Part shown: piece by piece, positions 56,622-64,000 of the stretch
How the letters are laid out: each line of letters opens with the position of its first letter
Numbering within the stretch: position 1 is the first letter of the stretch
DNA from: Hypomesus transpacificus
Taxonomy: Eukaryota > Chordata > Actinopteri > Osmeriformes > Osmeridae
Direction of reading: 5' to 3'
Assembly: GCF_021917145.1 (NCBI RefSeq)
Contig: NC_061074.1
Span: 10,070,860-10,134,859 of the forward strand
Length of the DNA: 64,000 nt
Position numbers and translations under genes: made by a program
The notes under the pieces: generated by a model
Seen by the model: the letters and a program-made list of their open reading frames with translations, nothing else
The model's database searches: none
Told to the model about the DNA's origin: nothing

Positions 56622-57442
56622 GCAAACCCCTGTGTAATCTTCCTTAAGCTGGTATGCAGTTTCGCAGTCCACACTGAATCGCATTAAATTACCACACTTT
56701 CTCTATACAGGTTGATGTGTATTGATAAATGGCAATCACATCTGTATATCCAGTGAGCGCTTTATCTCCTTCGTGATAGTATCTTGAAATTGCTATGTAA
56801 CAAGTCTTTTGGGACGAAATTGTCCAAAAATATACTGTGCAACATTCAGGCGTCCAAAAAATTATGTATAGCCAATGTTGGAAAAGTGAGTGTGTGAAGT
56901 ACCTGCTGAAGATTGAGCGGCTATAAGACTCAGCTCATTGGCCGAGCTTCTGTAATGCCATAACCTAACTAAGATCCGATTTGTCTGTTAAACTCTCAAG
57001 GTTTTTTTTTTTTTGACGAAATTGTTCCAAATGTTGTACTGTGCACCGTATTGCCTACTCCAACATGTCACACGAAGTGCCCTATGAAGTAACCCGATGT
57101 GAAATAGAATTAAAGTGTGCATGATCTGACAAGATACTTTGCGCTCTGGGGGATTGATAGGGTAACAAGTGCGGTTGCACAGCGATGGAGTACTTCCTTC
57201 ACACTTGTTGAAGTCAAGTGTTTCTGTAAGGTTTTAGGCTTGATAGTTAATTTTTTCTTGTTTTCTTTTCTTTTCTGCAACATAAAACTATTGGACATTA
57301 GTCATTTTAAATAAGTTATTACTTTAATCATAGGCGAATGTGATGCTTTTCTATTCAAAAAGCAAGTGCAAGGACAACGACAGTGATATTTAAACTTGTG
57401 AAACAGTGTCTGCGTCGAACATCACAGTGGACAACGTTTAGG
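56622..57442. promoter_or_regulatory. Shared col4a3/col4a4 bidirectional promoter region
   Basis: The minus-strand col4a3 starts at 56598. The first, non-coding col4a4 exon appears to end at 57442 (AGG before GTAAGTGT). The intervening 0.8 kb must hold both start sites, as in the conserved COL4A3-COL4A4 arrangement. Two diverged copies of ACGAAATTGTCCAAA...TACTGTGCA lie at about 56812 and 57017. I saw no TATA box in a clear position. Confidence 0.6.
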
Positions 57443-58152
57443 GTAAGTGTAATTTAACTTTAAAGAATTTTTTTTATTTTGTCAAGGTGTATGGACGTGC
57501 CTCGACGCACATTATTTAGTTGTTTTGTATGTCAATGGTCTGAATTTCCTCTAGGCTACGTAGTTTTCAGTGAATGCGTCTTTTTCATTGATATTTTGTG
57601 GAATTCTTCAATTTAGTAGGCTAATATACTCCCCATTTTCATGTTACTTGTTACATTTTTACATAGCTAGATTTGACTACTTGGTTTTTAGGCATTTTGT
57701 GGCCATTTATAAAGCATTCAATTTATATGCGTTTCTATTCTGCAAAACCAGATTTTTTACAAAACCAGCAAATTCCTGTTTCTTTCCTGTTTCAATGCAA
57801 TTTGAAGTCATTTACATCTTAGAGTTATGTGGAGTGAAGTGTACAGATCATGTTTGTGTTGAAGAGGAGGATCATAACGATGAGATGGGCTCTATCTCAG
57901 TTTGTGATCTGTTAATCAGTGGCTAAATATTTTAATCCAGTGCCCTTTTGTGATAAACCCAATCTGTGCACCAATCACAAGACCTAAATTATTTTTTCTG
58001 TAATGCCATTCAGTTTATTGAGACATTAGCTGATGGTTACCTATATAATTGTTGAAACAGCATTGACTTGAACAATACCCTGATCAGTCAATCTACCTGG
58101 CTTCCTGTGTGGAGATAATCTATTAGGCTTAACATATGTGTCCGCATCCTAG

Positions 58153-61100
58153 GAGAGGACAGGAGGTGGGGTCGTATCCTTGGCTGTGGAACAGTCAGAG
58201 GCTAAACACAAGGGGCCAAGGACTTGAAACGGGAAACGCCCCGAGTGGCTCAAATGACATTCTCTATCTGCTGGACCACCTGTTGCAGCCTCCATCTGGG
58301 GTGAGATGCATAAGCTTTCATATTCTCTCCCATCGACAGACTGACTGTGTACTCTCACTGGTCAGTTTCTCTTTGAATCGGAAAGAAATAGTTGGCAGAT
58401 ACTGTGTCTGGTTCATGCACTCCACTAAACCTAGTTGTTTTAAATCCAAGAAGAGGCGTGAATGCGTGTACACTGAATAGAGGCCTGTATTTGAAATTGT
58501 CCTTTTGCACAATGTGTTTGCCCAGTTTGTATTGCTGATCCATCCGTGCTTCATGTTATAAACAGAGAGGATCTGCATAGGCTACATAGCAGAATGAACA
58601 TTCAGGATTTTTGTAGATGACAGAACAGGGATGGGATGTAATGAAACTACATTTCAGTTAAAAATAATATTTTGTCTTAACTCCTGTGCCTGTTTTTCTG
58701 TCCAGGTGGCTTGTGTTCGTGTTGGTGGCTGGACAGACCGTGTTTGGGGTGAGTGGATGCATTTTAGTATATGACCAAGGTTTTACACAAGAGTTATGCA
58801 TTATGATTTGTCTACAGTATTTAGGCCTAATTATTGATGGCAGTCATGTGATTCACGTGACTGTTTAATACATGTGATTCACGTGACACCTTTTGCCAGG
58901 TATTTTCTTGTTGCATGTGTCAACCTAGCTCCGCACCGTCTTGCCAAGGAAAATAAGATCCCATGATTACTTCCTGACTCCCGTCCTTAGTTCACACAGG
59001 TTGAGTTAGGTTAGGTGTTGGGAGATTTGAACCAGTGCAACCTTTTTGGAGGACCTATGAAAGACAATGTACAGAACCAAATGTGGTATTATATATTTTA
59101 AATATTTCCCTGTATGTCCAAACACGTCAGAAAGAGTGAGAGCATGACCAGGATGGATACAGAACATTACTCCTGATTTGACAGAACTCCAGATACGCAC
59201 ATTCTTTCATTGCATATGGAAATTAAGCCTTGAGAGTAGAGGCTTATCGCCAATCTAACCAGATAAAGCCATCTTGTCTGCATGCCTGACTAGTGCTCCA
59301 CAAGCACAAGGAATTTTACAAGCCTCTTTTAACACAGGCAGGCTAAGGAACATGTTGCTGTACCACATAGGTGTTCCACTGGTCTGGCGGTTAAAACCCT
59401 CTCCGATCCCCCATTACCACCCTACATACTGGGGTAGGTGTTGGGGGTGGTGGGAATGGAGAACGGGAGGTGATGGGGGTGGGGAGGAAGGTGCAGAGAA
59501 GGTGTGGGGTACAGAATAATTGTACTTTGATTGTACTGATTAAGTGCCATTAATCCTAAAGACTACCTACCTTTGTCGAGTGGTGTGTATGTGTGTGTAT
59601 ATGTGTGTGTATATGTGTGTGTATATGTGTGTGTATATGTGTGTGTATATGTGTGTGTAATGAGGGAACCATGACTGTCCGTCATGTGCCCACACGTGTT
59701 CTCTCCATCCTCTAATCAGTAATCTGTGAGAGATTTTTAAAGTGAGGCGTGCAATCACAATGATTTGAGATTCATCGACCTTCACATCTCTAAACCCACA
59801 GAGGTGATGTCATCAAGAATACTTACATCATTAGATCCTCCATAAACATCTGTCTCTGTTTAGTGTAGAAGTGTTACCGTGCGTGTCCACTACAGCGGTG
59901 CAGAGCGGCGCGGAGCGTCGGCTTCCTATCCATTTTCAATGAAACCGGGCGTTGACGCTCGCGTACGCTCCCACAATGCCCTACACCAGCGTCAACGCCC
60001 GGTTTCATTGAAAATGGATTGGAAGCCGACGCTCCGCTCCGTTGTAGTGGACACGTACCGTTAGGATGGTGTGAGATGATGATGCAGGCTGTTTTTTGAG
60101 CAGAGCTTGGTGTGCAGCAGGGCCTAACTGTCACCGTTGTGGGTAGCAGTGTCTAAGGCTGTTGCCATGGCATCTCCAATGCTGTGGTAATTATGGGATA
60201 GAGGAAAACGGTTCTTCTCCACACTTAAGTGTCAACACCTCATTATTCACTACGCTTTGTTTAGGGTAGAGAGTACCATATGCTACAACAAGCATGTGCT
60301 CTATGCTGTTTGGGATTTTTTTTGTGTTTCATTATGTACTTTAGGCCGTTAATTTCAAAGTTTTCATTATTTTTGTTTTCATTATTATGTTTTAAGTCTA
60401 ATACTAAGGTTGTTACCCCGTAAAATACTTTATTGTTATTGAATACAACAAAATGTTGTTTGGCAACTCTCAGACAGCCACAAGAGCAAGAATATTTAAA
60501 CATAAACCTCTCAAAGGAATTTAAATTAAGAAGATAGAAATAATGATTTAGTAAATAAACAAAGAGAACCCACTGTAAAATGTATACACAATTGCACATA
60601 CATATTATGCCAAGGATGGGCAAACAGTCAGTTACCCCCTAATTAAAGGTAAACGGATCCAGGAGATGGAGTGATGGAAGATAAAATAAAACGTGATTTT
60701 CAGTTAGTTGATTGAGCTCTGTCTGAGCTCATTGCAGAGGTCAAAGGGGTCAACTGGGCCACTGTGTCACTAATAACCTTCTCTGGCTCAGGTTGTTCTG
60801 GGATTATAGCAACAACACCTGAACAGTAGTTTCTCAGATTGTCAACATTGTATCCTCGATGATTATTTACTAAGCTCTGGTTACTGGGTCATATGGGCAA
60901 CACAAGGGTAACAGCTGAAAGCACTAGATATTAATGCCCTTTGTTAACAACAGTACTGTTGTTTGTCTTCATGTTCTCATGTTAATTACAAATGTTCTTT
61001 GTTTTTGAAGTTCCAAAGAGATACTTTACTGATGATGTGTGACTCTAAGTTATAGTTACGTTTACTCCCAAATGTATGTTTCTGTTGTTGCATTCTGTAT

Positions 61101-61197
61101 GATACTGATCTGTTATGCCTTGCAGGGCGACATATTGGAAGAATGTGGTGGACGGGACTGCACCACTTGCCAGTGTTCCCCTGCCAAAGGAGCACGG
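58153..61197 (+). CDS. col4a4: Collagen type IV alpha-4 chain, 5' exons (partial)
   Basis: Non-coding exon 1 ends at 57442. Exon 2 is 58153-58300, with the start codon at 58254. Exon 3 is 58706-58748 and exon 4 is 61126-61197; the gene continues beyond the window. The first residues, MTFSICWTTCCSLHLG then WLVFVLVAGQTVFG, form a signal peptide split by a phase-2 intron. Exon 4 reads GDILEECGGRDCTTCQCSPA and KGAR, matching the alpha4 7S start (human CGGRDCSVCHCVPEKGSRG). 7S cysteines cross-link four protomers. Alpha4 is the obligate partner of alpha3, and the head-to-head layout with col4a3 supports the call. No Gly-X-Y exon was recognised between 61198 and 64000, so intron 4 exceeds 2.8 kb or hides a small exon. 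Confidence 0.88.
58749..61125. other. col4a4: col4a4 intron 3
   Basis: Contains a 12-bp GTGTGTATATGT repeat (59577-59659) and the palindromic element at 59879-60058; otherwise no supported feature. Confidence 0.6.
59879..60058. mobile_element. GC-rich palindromic MITE
   Basis: Left arm 59886-59955 and right arm about 59990-60053 are inverted copies: GTGTCCACTACA matches TGTAGTGGACAC, and CCATTTTCAATGAAACCGGG matches its complement. It could fold into a hairpin of about 70 bp stem. Inside col4a4 intron 3. Confidence 0.85.
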
Positions 61198-64000
61198 GTA
61201 GGACTTCACCCCCAACACCATCCACACCTCCATCACCCCAACCTTTACTTTCACCTTCCACCATGCACAACTCCAGCCTTAACCTGATTACAGAGGAATC
61301 ATCCTCCACATTGTTGCCCTATGCTACTGTCAGACTAGGGCTATGAGGCAGCATGGCTGCAGATAGACAGAGGTAAATATTATAATTGTAAATCCATATT
61401 TTCATCACCCACCCACCCTTTTCAAAGTACACAATGTTTGCTATTGTAAACATTGAAATTGGTTCTTGTGATTTCAATCTGGCATTAGGCGTATCAGCAT
61501 AAATTAACAGGGGTCTTTATGTGAGGGCCTAGAGAACAAAGAAAGGTGTCAAACTTCTCCATGTGTGTTTCTGAGGAGAAGGAAGTGAAGCATTGCCCAG
61601 TGGTGTGTTAATGGAGTAAAGAGGATTAGTGTGAGACACAGCTAATGGGATTAGCAGTATTCTGTGTCAGGAGGCGATATCCCTGAGCAGAAACAGCCCA
61701 GCCTTCTCCAGGCCCCCCGAGTCTGGTGAGATGTTGGCACACTGACCTGCTTCTGTGTCAAGGGGGCCATGCCTCATAACACTTATATGGCCATGTATAG
61801 GTAAAGGTACATAGGTGCCCGTGTCCAACGCTGCACTCACACAACCAGGTGTGCCTCAGTGAGATGTGCGTCCGTACAACGCTACACTTTCTCATTCCAT
61901 TTTGTTGAGTTTCGTACTTTGAAATGTTTCGTCTATTCCGTACGTTAACAGTGTGACGAAGCATAAGCGTGCTGGTTTCCATTTGCTGGAATGTGGCAAT
62001 GTGAGTACACAGATGTTGCATAGACGGCCAAAGCCCCAATGATATCCTTTAACGGAAAAGTGACATATTTACTGCCCCCTTGTAAAGTAGAGGTGCACAA
62101 TTACAGTGGGATCCGCAGTAAAGTAGTGCACACAGGTGCCCGGAGAATCTTCAAGAGCATAAACGCACACTTACACTTACACGTGTTACTGACACACGAC
62201 GAACAAGGCACACACGCAATATTCAAATGTACAGCACTCGATTTACAAACGCACACACTCTCACACACCTGTTTTGTGATGGAGAGCCTTTTCCAGAGTC
62301 TCCCTCTTTAATCAGAACCCCTGTTTGAGGAAGACCGGAGACATCTCTGGAATGTGGAGCTCATAAATTAGTGATGATCCTCCTAAAAATCCCCTCCCCA
62401 GATTCCTGCTACCACCAGCAACCTACTCCAACAACCTCACCAGTCCTCAACCATTTAACAGGGCCTGGAAGTGGGTTCAGCCATTTAACAGGGTCTGGAA
62501 ATTGGTACAGCCATTTAACAGGTCTGGGAATGAGGGACTAGTGACCTAACGGGGAAAGTTGCAGACACAGCCATCTGCAAAGTTCAGGATGCTTGCTCTG
62601 CAGTCACCCAACATCTGGGAGTGTTATATATATATTTTTTATATAAAGACATGTTCATACCAGTGCAATTCCCATTGGCGGCACATTTGTGCAGTGCCGG
62701 TTGGCCTCTCGCAAGATCCATGGCCAGGGGCAGCGCCAGATCATTATGCAGGTGCTGAGGGGGTGCCAGATCATTGACAGGGGGAGCTGCAATTATATAT
62801 ATTTACATTTAGTCATTTATTCATATTATATATAATCTAAGTACTATCAGGGCCGGAGTGGGACCCCATTTTCAGTCCGGCAATTAAATGGCCAAAACCA
62901 GCCCATCCCCACCAGGGGCCCAGCCATACGTTGAACTGAAATCGAAAATTAATGCGAGTGCGCATAGCGCAGGAGCAAGACTTTTTGGATTAATTTCAGT
63001 GCAAAATAGTTTTTGGAGTTTTATCTAGCCTAATGTAAACACTACGTTGGACTCATATTGTTTTATTTTTTCCGGAAATTACAACCCACATTTTTACCTG
63101 AAAGATTCAGGGCTTTTGAGAAAATGTATTTTTCCCACCCTTGCAGGAACCTATAAAGTGACAGCTAGATCTTTCTTTTTTTTACCTGGCTTTTTCAGTT
63201 CCTCCTGGCCAGTTGCGTAGCCAAAGGGGTGGCCGAGGTGACACTGGACCCCCCTGATATCCGACTGGCCACCCCAGGTGCCAACCCAAAATGTAATTCG
63301 CTATCCATGGCAATTGGATGCTGATTGACATTTAATTTATCTCAAGTTATCTTGTTAAAAGAAGCGTTTCTTTTGACATCTGGCAGTGCATTTTTTCAAT
63401 AGAGGATATATCCACAGTTCACCAGTCAGTCGCTACACTATTTTTGTACTTTAACTGCTTAGATTCCTTGATGAAATGCCTTATCAATTTATTAACAATA
63501 CAAAAGATTAACGCTGCAGTCAGATAGCTACCCTGTTTGCTATTGTATAACGCCTGTTCGAAATACGTATTTCAGAGTAGGGCTAGCCATGATCAATTAG
63601 TTGATTGAAGATAATAATGGGAATATGTTTATGACTGAGATTGGACTCAAATGTGGGTAATTGGATGTGTAAGCCTACATGTTATTTCTGCTTAGTGTTC
63701 ACTTCAAACATTAAAAGAAACGGTGAGATAGCAGACTTCTTCAAAAAGCTGAGCAAACAGGATCAGGTGGAAATAGACCCCAGTCCTTGCACCACCCCAA
63801 GAACTCAGAGCAGCATACTAGTCAGTCAGTTACATGCCAAGTTTAGCCTGTGTTTGTAGGCCACACATGTAAGCCGACACAAACGTTTTTTTCCCAGATT
63901 AAGCCTCACTTTAAAATGTTGGTTGTTGATTTATGAGTGTTCTTGTTTTGATGGCTGTGGCATTTTTTGTGTGAGTATACACTAAAAGTTATGTTTTAAT
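61198..64000. other. col4a4: col4a4 intron 4 to window end
   Basis: Contains a triplicated 31-bp repeat with CAGCCATTTAACAGG (about 62450-62535). Fragments near 62848 (CAGGGCCGGAGTGGG) and 63210-63290 (AGTTGCGTAGCC, ACTGGCCACCCC) look like ends of hAT-type elements. No further exon supported. Confidence 0.45.

Noticed and set aside
63180..63300. Possible col4a4 exon after TTTTTCAG at 63199
   Set aside because: The sequence that follows (FLLASCVAKGVA) lacks Gly-X-Y and looks like the end of a dispersed repeat.

Overview
The window is vertebrate genomic DNA, almost certainly from a teleost fish. It has GT/AG introns, tRNA-derived SINEs, Tc1-like and hAT-like elements, abundant microsatellites, and a tandem pair of preprosomatostatin genes of the teleost sst1/sst3 type. 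There are no bacterial-style genes, operons or CRISPR arrays. I rebuilt the gene models by hand from splice sites and reading-frame continuity. No alignment or database was run.

Layout. (1) 913-1796 (+): a small two-exon gene for a 130-residue protein I do not recognise. (2) 3869-11810 (-): a complete masp1 gene of the MASP-3 type, 11 coding exons and 725 aa (signal peptide, CUB1, EGF, CUB2, CCP1, CCP2, serine protease). The protease is encoded by one exon, and no MASP-1-type split protease exons are visible. (3) 17510-18562 (-): sst1, encoding classical somatostatin-14. (4) 28360-29203 (-): sst3, encoding the Tyr7/Gly10 form. (5) 32444-56598 (-): a complete col4a3 gene; I could place 52 exons with consistent phase, giving 1666 aa. 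(6) 57443-61197 (+, continuing past the window): the first exons of col4a4, head to head with col4a3 as in other vertebrates.

The genes fall into three groups. masp1 supplies a lectin/alternative-pathway complement protease. sst1 and sst3 are neighbouring peptide-hormone genes with related promoters (a TTTAAAAG TATA variant, plus a perfect CRE in sst1 and only a half-site in sst3). col4a3 and col4a4 encode partner chains of the basement-membrane collagen IV alpha3-alpha4-alpha5 network and share a promoter region of at most about 0.8-1.6 kb.

Between genes and in introns there are eight copies of one tRNA-derived SINE, three decayed Tc1-like relics, several non-autonomous hAT elements with clear 8-bp target duplications, palindromic MITEs and many minisatellites. 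The most unusual recurring theme is tandem repeats or insertions lying directly on or next to splice donor sites. The clearest is a 33-bp, in-frame minisatellite that copies the end of a masp1 CUB2 exon together with its splice donor five times. I see no clearly new multi-gene system.
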